The notes under the pieces: model-generated
What the model was told of the DNA's origin: nothing
The model's input: the letters and a program-made list of their open reading frames with translations, nothing else
Databases searched by the model: none
Shown here: positions 35,115-43,147 of the stretch, in pieces
Layout: every line of letters starts with the position of its first letter
How positions within the stretch are numbered: the first letter of the stretch is position 1
From: JAGXRK01 sp963804005
GTDB lineage: Bacteria; Bacteroidota; Ignavibacteria; Ignavibacteriales; Ignavibacteriaceae
Assembly (NCBI GenBank): GCA_963804005.1
Contig: CAWDOP010000010.1
Span: 1-64,000 of the forward strand
DNA length: 64,000 nucleotides
Reading direction: 5' to 3'
Translations under genes and position numbers: made by a program

Positions 35115-37268
35115 TTGCCTGTAAATATCAGAAAAATATTAAAGCGGAAAGAAACCAAGTCCCAATCGCTAATGTTTGGTACTTTTGGCGGAGTATTCAC
35201 ACCGGATGTTCTTACCATTCTCGGCGTAATTATGTACCTTCGGCTCGGCTGGGTTGTTGGTAACGCCGGCTTGCTTGGAGCACTTGCAATCATCCTTCTT
35301 GCGAAATCTATTACCATCTGTACCGGACTTTCAATGTCTTCGATTACAACAAATATTAGAATTGGTGCAGGCGGAGCTTACTCAATTATCTCAAAATCTC
35401 TTGGTTTGGAAGCAGGTGGAAGTGTTGGAATACCGTTTTACATTGCTCAAACTCTCTCTGCATCTTTATATATTGTTGGATTTACAGAAGGCTGGTTATT
35501 AGTTTTTCCTAATCATCCTGCAATAGTAGTTGGAGTTTGTGCCTGGGGAGTATTGATTACAATTTCAGCTATCAGCACACACTTTGCAATTAAGTTTCAA
35601 TATTTAATCCTGGCAATAATAACAGTATCGATAGTGTCATTCTTCGCTACAACTTCTCCGCAAGTAGAGTCTGTTGTTCTGTTGGGAAATTTTGAAGATG
35701 CTTCGTTTTGGGAGGTGTTTGCTATTTTCTTTCCTGCCGTTACTGGAATTATGGCTGGTGCAAATCTATCCGGAGATCTGAAAAATCCAAGAAAATCAAT
35801 TCCATTGGGGACTCTTAGTGCTATTGGTGTTACTTTATTTGTTTATGTGTCTATTGCCGTTTTTGCAGCAAACATAATCCCAATGGATATTTTAAGATCC
35901 GATCAGATGGCTATGGTAGAATATTCCAGAGTTGGGGTTCTGGTTATTCTTGGAATACTGGCTGCTACTTTTTCATCGGCTTTGGGAAGTATAATTGGTG
36001 CACCAAGAATTCTTCAGGCTCTTGCTGAACAGAAAACAGTTCCTTTTCATAAGATCTTTGTCGCAAAAACAAAAAAGAATGAACCAAGGAATGCATTTTT
36101 ATTTACCGGTGCTATCATTCTCGTTGCTCTCATCTTCGGAAGTTTAAATGCTCTTGCAACACTAATAACATTGTTCTTTTTAATTACTTACGGAATGTTA
36201 AACCTGGTTGTTTTCTTACAGCAAAGTATGAAGATAATCAGCTTCAGACCAACATTTAAGATTCCCCAGTTTGTTTCTTTTTTGGGTGCCGCCGGATGCA
36301 TCTTCATTATGTTCCTGATAAATCCAATTTTCAGCATTGTGGCAATAATAATAATCGTATTACTTTATATCTGGCTAACTAAAAAAGGATTGTCTGCTGA
36401 TTGGGGAGATATCAGGGGTGGAATGTTTCTCGTCCTGGCTGAAAAAGCATCAAGAGTAGCGGCAAAATTTCCGCGTCATCAAATTGCCTGGAAACCAGAT
36501 TTATTAATTCCAATAGAAGATCCTAAAATTTGGGGCGGGCCCTTACTCTTTATCAGAAATATCTGTTATCCCTCGGGAAGCATTTTTGCGTTCTCGGTTA
36601 AAAGTGAGATAAATGGTGAAACCAAGTCAGCTCTTGATGAATTAATGGAGCCGCTAAAGAAGGAAAAAATATTAGTTAACTCTACTATAATTGAGGATGA
36701 TAAATTTCTTCACGGAGCAAAGCATGTAATTCAGACATTGCAAGGTGGTGCCTTCAGACCGAATACTCTTTTCTTAACTCTTGGCAATGATGATTCAAAA
36801 AATAACGTGATTAGTAACCTGACAGATTATTCATATAACCACGATATGGGCGTAATGATATTAAAGCAGCACAACCGTATTGCGTTTGGAATGCAAAAAG
36901 ATATCAATATCTGGCTTAGAGATAAAAGTCCTAACTGGCACCTTGCTATGCTTGTTACACTCCAAATACAATTAAATTGGAATGGAAAAATCAATCTTGT
37001 TACTGTCGCAAAGAATAAGGAAGAGAAAAAGAATCTGCAGAATTTTTTAGAAAGACTAAGTGACCAATCAAGGTTACCATCTTTAACAGAATTTCATATT
37101 ATCACAGGAAATTTCAAAGAGGCTTTGGAAAACTGTCCAAGAGCAGATATTAATATTTTTGGCATTGGTAAAGATCTGCCGTTTGATTTTATGCGAGAAG
37201 CTTCTGAACTTACAAAATCATCGTGTCTCTATGTGAAAGATTCCGGTCACGAAAGCGCATTGGCTTAA
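35115..37268 (+). CDS. SLC12-like (Na-K-Cl cotransporter family) permease
   Basis: A 717-residue APC-superfamily transporter. It begins KSQSLMFGTFGGVFTPDVLT and TILGVIMYLRLGWVVGNAG, the first helix pattern of cation-chloride cotransporters, then IRIGAGGAYSIISKSLGLEA; the Gly-rich helix 6 reads FFPAVTGIMAGANLSGDLKN. About twelve transmembrane segments cover residues 20-430. The C-terminal 280 residues are cytoplasmic and resemble the SLC12 tail fold. The start is a TTG at 35115; the next in-frame ATG (about 35172) lies inside the first conserved segment. Probable ion or amino-acid symport, but the substrate is not shown by sequence. It ends convergent with the flavoprotein gene. Confidence 0.82.
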   Translation: MPVNIRKILKRKETKSQSLMFGTFGGVFTPDVLTILGVIMYLRLGWVVGNAGLLGALAIILLAKSITICTGLSMSSITTNIRIGAGGAYSIISKSLGLEAGGSVGIPFYIAQTLSASLYIVGFTEGWLLVFPNHPAIVVGVCAWGVLITISAISTHFAIKFQYLILAIITVSIVSFFATTSPQVESVVLLGNFEDASFWEVFAIFFPAVTGIMAGANLSGDLKNPRKSIPLGTLSAIGVTLFVYVSIAVFAANIIPMDILRSDQMAMVEYSRVGVLVILGILAATFSSALGSIIGAPRILQALAEQKTVPFHKIFVAKTKKNEPRNAFLFTGAIILVALIFGSLNALATLITLFFLITYGMLNLVVFLQQSMKIISFRPTFKIPQFVSFLGAAGCIFIMFLINPIFSIVAIIIIVLLYIWLTKKGLSADWGDIRGGMFLVLAEKASRVAAKFPRHQIAWKPDLLIPIEDPKIWGGPLLFIRNICYPSGSIFAFSVKSEINGETKSALDELMEPLKKEKILVNSTIIEDDKFLHGAKHVIQTLQGGAFRPNTLFLTLGNDDSKNNVISNLTDYSYNHDMGVMILKQHNRIAFGMQKDINIWLRDKSPNWHLAMLVTLQIQLNWNGKINLVTVAKNKEEKKNLQNFLERLSDQSRLPSLTEFHIITGNFKEALENCPRADINIFGIGKDLPFDFMREASELTKSSCLYVKDSGHESALA

Positions 37269-37303
37269 TTTATATTCCGATAATATCTCTTCCCACGGCA
37301 TTA

Positions 37304-38470
37304 TTATATTACAAACACTTTTGCAATATCGAGGAGCAGGGTTGGATTGTTCATTAAAGCTGTTGTAAAAACTTTCCCCAGTGTTCTCTTCTCAATTGGA
37401 ATTTTAAGAACTGAGTGAGCAATGCTGTTAAATTCATCATCGGAAAAATTGTAGATGCCTTCTTTAATCCGGTTATATATTTCGTGTCGTTTACCTAGTC
37501 GATCATGCCAGGCTTTATCGTAGGTTAAGATATGATCAAGCTTATTCAGCTTGACAGCTTCACCCGCAATTGTTCCGGCAATTTTTCCACCAATCATTCC
37601 ACTTGCAATTCCTCCGCCGCTTAACGGATTAACCTGTCGCGCCGCATCACCAACAAGCATAATTCCCGGAGCTGAAATTTTACCAAGTGTGATTGAACAA
37701 GGAACACCACCAGCAATCTTTGTTAACACTGGTGCATCAGGATAATGCTTTTTCATAAAATCATTAAGAAAAGATTGTGCGGATTTTTTCTTTCCTATAA
37801 TTCCACTAACTCCTAATCCGATATTTGCTTTGTTGTTTCCTTTAGGAAAAACCCAGAAATAACCGTTTGGTGCAACATCTTTTCCGAAGTAAAAGTAGAG
37901 AGTTTTCTGATCAATAGGAATGTTTGCGGCAGTAATCTGAACTGCGCTTTCCATATCATGAATATCGATGTGTGTTTGTAGTCCGGCCCAACGACCTACG
38001 CGCGATTCAACACCATCAGCAGCAATTACAACTTTAGCTTTAACTTCCTTTTGTTCGCCCTGATATTCGTATTTAACACCGCTTACTTTTCCGTCATCAA
38101 ACAATAAATCATTAACATAAGCACGAGTAAGAATTTCTGCTCCGGCATCAGCAGCAGTTCGTGCTAATTCGTAGTCAAATATTTTTCGTTCAAGAACATA
38201 TCCCGCTTCACCGAAATCAATTATAACTTCACTTCCATCAGGTGCACTTAATGAAAATTTACTGATCTTTGCCGCAATCCATTTTTCATCAGGAGCAATA
38301 AATTCTTCAATACCTGCCTTACTTATTGCTTCGCCGCAACGAACCGGATAACCAACGTCCCTGTCTTTCTCAAGCATCAAGACAGAAACACCTTGCTCGG
38401 CAGCAAACCTCGCAGCCATTGAACCAGCAGGTCCGGCACCAACGATTATTATGTCATATTCTGGTTTCAA
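37304..38470 (-). CDS. Geranylgeranyl-reductase-family flavoprotein
   Basis: A 388-residue FAD enzyme. N-terminal dinucleotide fold YDIIIVGAGPAGSMAARFAA (about 5-24), the family motif VGYPVRCGEAISKAG (about 39-53), a central VIAADGVESRVGRWAG, the PNGYFWVFPKGNNKANIGLG (about 200-219) and the second FAD motif IMLVGDAARQVNPLSGGGIA (about 268-287). Relatives reduce isoprenoid double bonds of chlorophyll tails, archaeal lipids or menaquinone side chains. A ferredoxin is encoded upstream on the same strand (38968), and ferredoxin is the electron donor for several such reductases, so the two may work together. The isoprenoid substrate is open: menaquinone is the likeliest in a non-phototroph. Confidence 0.87.
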   Translation of the reverse strand: MKPEYDIIIVGAGPAGSMAARFAAEQGVSVLMLEKDRDVGYPVRCGEAISKAGIEEFIAPDEKWIAAKISKFSLSAPDGSEVIIDFGEAGYVLERKIFDYELARTAADAGAEILTRAYVNDLLFDDGKVSGVKYEYQGEQKEVKAKVVIAADGVESRVGRWAGLQTHIDIHDMESAVQITAANIPIDQKTLYFYFGKDVAPNGYFWVFPKGNNKANIGLGVSGIIGKKKSAQSFLNDFMKKHYPDAPVLTKIAGGVPCSITLGKISAPGIMLVGDAARQVNPLSGGGIASGMIGGKIAGTIAGEAVKLNKLDHILTYDKAWHDRLGKRHEIYNRIKEGIYNFSDDEFNSIAHSVLKIPIEKRTLGKVFTTALMNNPTLLLDIAKVFVI

Positions 38471-38549
38471 TAATTTTAGTTTTCAATTTTATATATAAAG
38501 TCCACAGTCTTCAGTGGGCAGTCTACAATATTTAAATAAAGTTATATCA

Positions 38550-38911
38550 TCATTTATATTTATCCGGATTTTCAATCATATGATTTAACATTTTTCCGAT
38601 TTCTTCGGATCTTTCCAGGTATTCTTTATAAACCTCTGCACTTATATACTTACAACTCAAAGAAAAGTCTAACCATACTTGGGTTTCGCTGTTTTCCATA
38701 TCTGCATCCGTGATCTTAGAAACAAAATGCGCGGGATATTTTTTTTTCCGATAAGCTTCTGCTATCGACGAACATACAGACCGTGACGATCTTCTAATTT
38801 GGGATATTAATCCATATTTTTCTTCTTCGGAAAAAGATTTTGATAGCTTGAAAATTCCCATCGAAAGCTTAACGCCTTCTGATAAACTTTTAGATCTCTA
38901 AATGTGCTCAC
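38550..38911 (-). pseudogene. Four-helix-bundle (23S rRNA intervening-sequence type) protein, frameshifted N-terminus
   Basis: A 103-residue frame (start 38861) carries EEEKYGLISQIRRSSRSVCSS and the C-terminal helix pair of the small four-helix-bundle family (TIGR02436), which usually begins FRDLxVxxKA. That missing start is present in another frame: GTG at 38911 with GGAGA upstream gives STFRDLKVYQKALSF. A single missing base near 38862-38870 would restore a normal protein of about 120 residues. Function of this family is unknown; it is often found in rRNA introns or as free genes. Because of the shift I treat it as broken or mis-sequenced. It separates the reductase from its ferredoxin. Confidence 0.7.
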
Positions 38912-38967
38912 TTAATGATTTCTCCTCAATTATATTTATTGAAGACTGGAGACTGAGAACTGAAGAC

Positions 38968-39192
38968 TCATTTAACAGGCAATCCTTCATTATTAAACCG
39001 AATAACTTCAATTGGACAACTCCATACGCACTTTGCACAATTTGTACATCGCACATCAACTATTAATATTTCCGCTTCTTTTAATTCAATTGCATCTTCT
39101 GGACAAACACCAACACAGCAACCACAGAAGTCACATCTATCCGGAAGTATTTCTATCATTAGCTTTCCGTTTTTTGCTTGTCGGTAGTTCAT
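38968..39192 (-). CDS. Ferredoxin, two [4Fe-4S] clusters
   Basis: A 74-residue protein with two complete cluster motifs: CDFCGCCVGVCP (about 19-30) and CTNCAKCVWSCP (about 49-60). Start at 39192 (MNYRQAKNGKLMIEIL) is kept, though an internal ATG at 39159 has a better ribosome site (GGAAAG) and would give 63 residues, still with both motifs. Low-potential electron carrier, soluble. Its position two genes upstream of a geranylgeranyl-reductase-like enzyme on the same strand suggests it donates electrons to it. I see no partner oxidoreductase next to it. Confidence 0.92.
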   Translation of the reverse strand: MNYRQAKNGKLMIEILPDRCDFCGCCVGVCPEDAIELKEAEILIVDVRCTNCAKCVWSCPIEVIRFNNEGLPVK

Positions 39193-39265
39193 TTTAAAAT
39201 AAATTTATAAAAGAAAAAATTTTTAGTCGAAATTAAATAAAGAATGGAATAAAGGAAAATCTGAT

Positions 39266-39790
39266 TTATGTGCACTCGATTTGTATTTCCTCAATCAGAA
39301 GATTTTCTTTTATTTCAAAAGGAAAAGAATTGTCCGGCATAAAAAATTCTTTGCCAGAAGGAAGAACTTTTAGTTTTATGTTTTTTAATTCTTTATCATC
39401 AGTAGAAAAAGCAAAGATGCGCGTATTATCCTGAGTTTTTATTACGCGAACAAGAAAATGATTCTGTTCATCAATAAATGTTTGTGTTGTTATTTTGGGT
39501 TCTTCAGGTACAGAAGCAGCAGCTAATACAAGGAATTCATTTGTTTTACGTGAGTTGGGCTCTTCAACCACCTTCAAGCGAAAAAACTTTTGGACTTTGT
39601 AAAGATTAATTTTTTCTGATAACTTTTTTCGAACAGTCTCAGTTATTGGCTCATTAATATTCACTTTCAGCTCGGAGTAATAATGAATCAAATCATCAAA
39701 ATCTGATGACTTTAATATTCTATCTCGCTTTTTTTCAGAAAGCTTTTGTGGGAAAAACACGAAATCAAATATGTCTTTTTCTGTAATCAT
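39266..39790 (-). CDS. Unknown cytoplasmic protein, possibly anti-sigma-like
   Basis: A 174-residue protein without signal peptide or transmembrane segments. The N-terminal 60 residues are helical (ITEKDIFDFVFFPQKLSEKK, then SSDFDDLIHYYSELK), and the C-terminal 100 are predicted beta (FLVRVIKTQDNTRIFAFSTD). The layout of a short helical 'ITEKDI...FxxP.KLSEKKR' head has the look of anti-sigma heads, but there is no zinc motif (no HxxxCxxC) and I cannot place it in a family. It is 72 bases from, and on the same strand as, the 326-residue gene upstream, and is probably co-transcribed with it. I record the pairing as the main clue to function. Confidence 0.45.
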   Translation of the reverse strand: MITEKDIFDFVFFPQKLSEKKRDRILKSSDFDDLIHYYSELKVNINEPITETVRKKLSEKINLYKVQKFFRLKVVEEPNSRKTNEFLVLAAASVPEEPKITTQTFIDEQNHFLVRVIKTQDNTRIFAFSTDDKELKNIKLKVLPSGKEFFMPDNSFPFEIKENLLIEEIQIECT

Positions 39791-39862
39791 AGGTTTAAAA
39801 ATAAACTTTCTAACAAATTCAAATATCTAATAGAAAAAAAAACGGTTTATTCGGAAACGTAA

Positions 39863-40843
39863 TTATTTCTTGCTCTGCATCTGTTCCCAAATGGTCGTTT
39901 TCATAACTTTTACTAAATATTCAATAATATTATGATAATTATTTAAATAAAATTCCTTTTTAAGATCTTTCATATGGACAGTAAAATATTCATACATTCC
40001 AGGATTTATGCCTCCATCCAATAAATCTTTAGACATATCCTTCAGAACTTTTTCAAAATATTCTACTTCAGAATTACTGAGTTTTCTTTTGTGTAAATAT
40101 GATGAATGAAGTTTTTCAATAGCAACGTTTAATCCATTTTCAACAAACTGTATTAAGTCATATTGTGTTGATAAATCTTCGGTTGAATTAGGCACAATGT
40201 GGTCTGCAAAATTGATTTGCTTTAGTCTGATAACCAGTTCATTTAATGGAATTGCCGGGAAATATGCGGTTTCATTTTTTAAATAGTCAAACAGGTTCCC
40301 TAATAATTTTTTCTTTTCAGAAAAATAAGAGATTGAAATGTCTTCAAATTCTTCTTTCTTAATAGTATTTCCATCTATTTCATCTGAACACTTATCAACA
40401 ATAAATGATTTTCCCGAATAACTCATCTTTTTGAAATCTCCTGTTTTTATCAAATAATTAACAGAATCCAAAATTTTAGAAAAAAACGGGTCGGACTCAC
40501 GTAACAATCTGAAAATATGCTGCTCAACTCTCCCTGATGTAACTTTTGTAAGGAAAAATAATGTTGCATCTTCCGTTGCAATTTTCGGGTTCCAGTTATT
40601 AAATGTATTTACTAAGGAAATGTTTTGACTTTTCTGATCTTTCACAAAAAGAGGTGTAATCGCATCAATTGCTATACTATCAACCGAATAAATATCTTTT
40701 TGAATTAATTTATAAACCTTTTTATGATGATAATTAATATTTGCGACAGCCAATTGGTATGTTTTTTCAATCAGCTGATTTAGAAGTTTCTGACTTACTG
40801 CTTCATCAGAAGCAAGTATTTTTAGAGTGTTTAATAATTCCAT
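39863..40843 (-). CDS. Unknown all-helical protein, possibly sigma-related
   Basis: A 326-residue protein, almost wholly helical by composition, with no signal or membrane segment. It contains SIAIDAITPLFVKDQKSQNI and ATLFFLTKVTSGRVEQHIFRLLRESDPF, the latter vaguely like helices of sigma-type or RNA-polymerase-binding proteins of Bacteroidota, but without a recognisable helix-turn-helix. I do not have a family name for it. Its tail ends EQMQSKK. Gene order: this gene, then the 174-residue protein. Good codon use and an uninterrupted frame make it a real gene. Confidence 0.5.
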   Translation of the reverse strand: MELLNTLKILASDEAVSQKLLNQLIEKTYQLAVANINYHHKKVYKLIQKDIYSVDSIAIDAITPLFVKDQKSQNISLVNTFNNWNPKIATEDATLFFLTKVTSGRVEQHIFRLLRESDPFFSKILDSVNYLIKTGDFKKMSYSGKSFIVDKCSDEIDGNTIKKEEFEDISISYFSEKKKLLGNLFDYLKNETAYFPAIPLNELVIRLKQINFADHIVPNSTEDLSTQYDLIQFVENGLNVAIEKLHSSYLHKRKLSNSEVEYFEKVLKDMSKDLLDGGINPGMYEYFTVHMKDLKKEFYLNNYHNIIEYLVKVMKTTIWEQMQSKK

Positions 40844-40977
40844 GTTTGAGATTTAATTATCAAACATAGGAAAAATTTTTATTTTTTTTACGCCTGATTT
40901 TCCGATAGTAAGATTTTTTGTGCTATTAGGTTTATAAATTTAGGAAATTCATTAAAAAATATATAGTTCTGGGGGAT

Positions 40978-40997
40978 TAAGCCGCGAGAGCGGCTTA
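40978..40997. other. Short perfect palindrome downstream of dnaG
   Basis: TAAGCCGC-GAGA-GCGGCTTA, an eight-base perfect stem in the 270-base gap between dnaG and the unknown gene. The plus-strand tail is TTTATTG; on the minus strand, on which dnaG is read, it is followed by ATCCCCC, so it is a weak terminator candidate only. Confidence 0.4.
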
Positions 40998-41116
40998 TTT
41001 ATTGTTTGATTTTACAAATTTTTTGCAGTCTCAAGATATAATTTGGTTCATTAGATTAGTTAAATACTAAATTGTAGGTGTCTGCCCATCTAGTTTATCG
41101 AGATCAAAACTAAAAA

Positions 41117-42994
41117 TTACTCGACGCTCAAATCTTCTTTTATTCTTCGTTTCTCTGTTTCTAGTTCGTTATTTAATTTTAACAGCTGCAAACTTTCTTC
41201 TTCGGAATCTGCATTTTCAATAAGGTTCCGATTTTCAGAAATTTTATGATCAATTTGTAACTGCTTGAGCTTAACTATAAGATCTTTTACGAATATCTGT
41301 GAACTTTTTTCTCTTATCTTGTTCATTGTGTATTCATCCCAGTTTGGACTAATAGAATGTTCATCAATTGTTATTTCCCGCAGATATGTCTGAATGTTCT
41401 CATCATCGAATTGTGTAAAAAGATTGGCCGCCTTCAAATCACCGCCTTCATTGTGAATTTCTTTTATCCGTTCGAAAATCTTTTCATTTACTTCTATTAT
41501 AAAATCTTCGGGATTGATGTAATGAAGAATAAGTTCCAAAATTCTATTATCCCCCTCAAAGAGAAGCTTGATAAACTCTTTTTCAATATTATAAATAACT
41601 GAAGATACTGTTTTCTTATTGTGATCAAACAGAATATCTTTTGGTAAAGTGTCCTTGTCTCTAACCTGATTGATTTTTGTCTGAGTTTGTTTTTTAAGAA
41701 CTGAGATTGCCTGAATTAATTCTAATTCAATAAGCTTTTCTCTCAGATTAAATTTGCGTGAAATGGTTTTAATTAAAATATTTCGTTTGAGTTCGTCATC
41801 TATAAGGGCAACAGGTTTTACGAGTTCCCTTATCGCTTCAACAGTTGTGGTTGAGTCATCAAACATTCCCTGGCTTTCGTAATATGCTGTTTGATATTCC
41901 AGAAAATTTTCTGAGTTCTTAATAATTTCCTCAAATTCATCTTTGCCGTATTTATGAACGTAAGAATCAGGATCCTCACCCTTGGGAAGTGTAGCAATTT
42001 TAATATCAAAATCTTTCTTTAACAATATTTCTATACTTCGCATAGAAGCTTTAATACCTGCAACATCGGCATCAAAAATCAGAACAACATTTTTTGTATA
42101 ACGTGAAAGCAACTGTGTCTGATCATCTGTTAAAGCAGTGCCTGATACCGCAACAACATTTTTAATTCCGCTCTGATAAAGCGAAATCAAATCCATATAA
42201 CCTTCAACAATAATTGCTTTGTTAAGTCTGCGTATTTCATCTTTAGCATGCGAAAGACCATATAAAATTCTTCCTTTAACGTAGATAATAGACTCGGGTG
42301 AGTTTATATACTTTGCGGCTTTTGCATCTTTGCCTAAAATTCTTCCGGCAAAGGCAACAACTCTTCCATTTGGAGAAAAAATTGGAAAGATTATTCTTCC
42401 TGCTAATTTATCAAAAACTCTTCCATCATTATTTCGTCCGATTAATCCAAGCTGCAGAGCTTTTTCCAGATCGATATTTTTTTGTTTGAGGTAATTAATA
42501 AGATTTTCCCAGCCGTTGAGTGCATAACCAAGTCCGAATGCTCTTAGTGTTTGCGGTTTTATATTTCTGTTCAGAAAATATTGTCTGGCAATTTCACCTT
42601 CGGAATCGTTCAGCAAATTGTTGGAGAAGTATCTTGCTGCTTCCGTATTAATGTCGTATAACTCTTCCTGTTCACTTTGCTTTTCGGGACTCCCACTTTC
42701 TTCATACTCGAGATTTATTCCTACCTGTTCGGCTAATTCCTGTATTGATTCAATAAAAGAGATTTTTTTATAATCCATAATGAACTTGAAAACATTTCCA
42801 CCGGTGTGACAGCCAAAGCAGTGGAAAATTTGTTTTTCATCACTAACAGTAAAGGAAGGCGTTTTTTCTGAATGGAACGGGCAAAGTCCAATGTAGTTCT
42901 TTCCTCTTTTTCTTAGGGGAACATATTCCGAGATAATATCCACAACATTTGCGGCGTTTCTTATCTCTTCTATTTTTGATTCAGGGATTCTCAT
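41117..42994 (-). CDS. dnaG: DNA primase
   Basis: A 625-residue protein that makes RNA primers for replication. CHC2 zinc finger at the N-terminus: GLCPFHSEKTPSFTVSDEKQ then IFHCFGCHTGGNVFKF (about 36-75). TOPRIM domain: KAIIVEGYMDLISLYQSGIK, SGTALTDDQ and LIFDADVAG hold the metal-binding Glu and Asp residues (about 260-320). The C-terminal helicase-binding part is divergent, as usual. The start at 42994 (MRIPESKIEEIRN) is chosen over a TTG two codons upstream. It is divergent from ispG (43148), not in the usual rpsU-dnaG-rpoD cluster. Confidence 0.95.
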   Translation of the reverse strand: MRIPESKIEEIRNAANVVDIISEYVPLRKRGKNYIGLCPFHSEKTPSFTVSDEKQIFHCFGCHTGGNVFKFIMDYKKISFIESIQELAEQVGINLEYEESGSPEKQSEQEELYDINTEAARYFSNNLLNDSEGEIARQYFLNRNIKPQTLRAFGLGYALNGWENLINYLKQKNIDLEKALQLGLIGRNNDGRVFDKLAGRIIFPIFSPNGRVVAFAGRILGKDAKAAKYINSPESIIYVKGRILYGLSHAKDEIRRLNKAIIVEGYMDLISLYQSGIKNVVAVSGTALTDDQTQLLSRYTKNVVLIFDADVAGIKASMRSIEILLKKDFDIKIATLPKGEDPDSYVHKYGKDEFEEIIKNSENFLEYQTAYYESQGMFDDSTTTVEAIRELVKPVALIDDELKRNILIKTISRKFNLREKLIELELIQAISVLKKQTQTKINQVRDKDTLPKDILFDHNKKTVSSVIYNIEKEFIKLLFEGDNRILELILHYINPEDFIIEVNEKIFERIKEIHNEGGDLKAANLFTQFDDENIQTYLREITIDEHSISPNWDEYTMNKIREKSSQIFVKDLIVKLKQLQIDHKISENRNLIENADSEEESLQLLKLNNELETEKRRIKEDLSVE

Positions 42995-43147
42995 ATCCAA
43001 ATATAATAAGAATCAAAATGAGTAATATTTTATTCTTTCAGAGTGGTGAATAATATTTTTATATTTTGTGCGGAATCTTAACTTTTTAGTTATGGAACGA
43101 AAAACTGATTTTTAACATTTAAAGATTACAAAAAACAATAAATAAGC

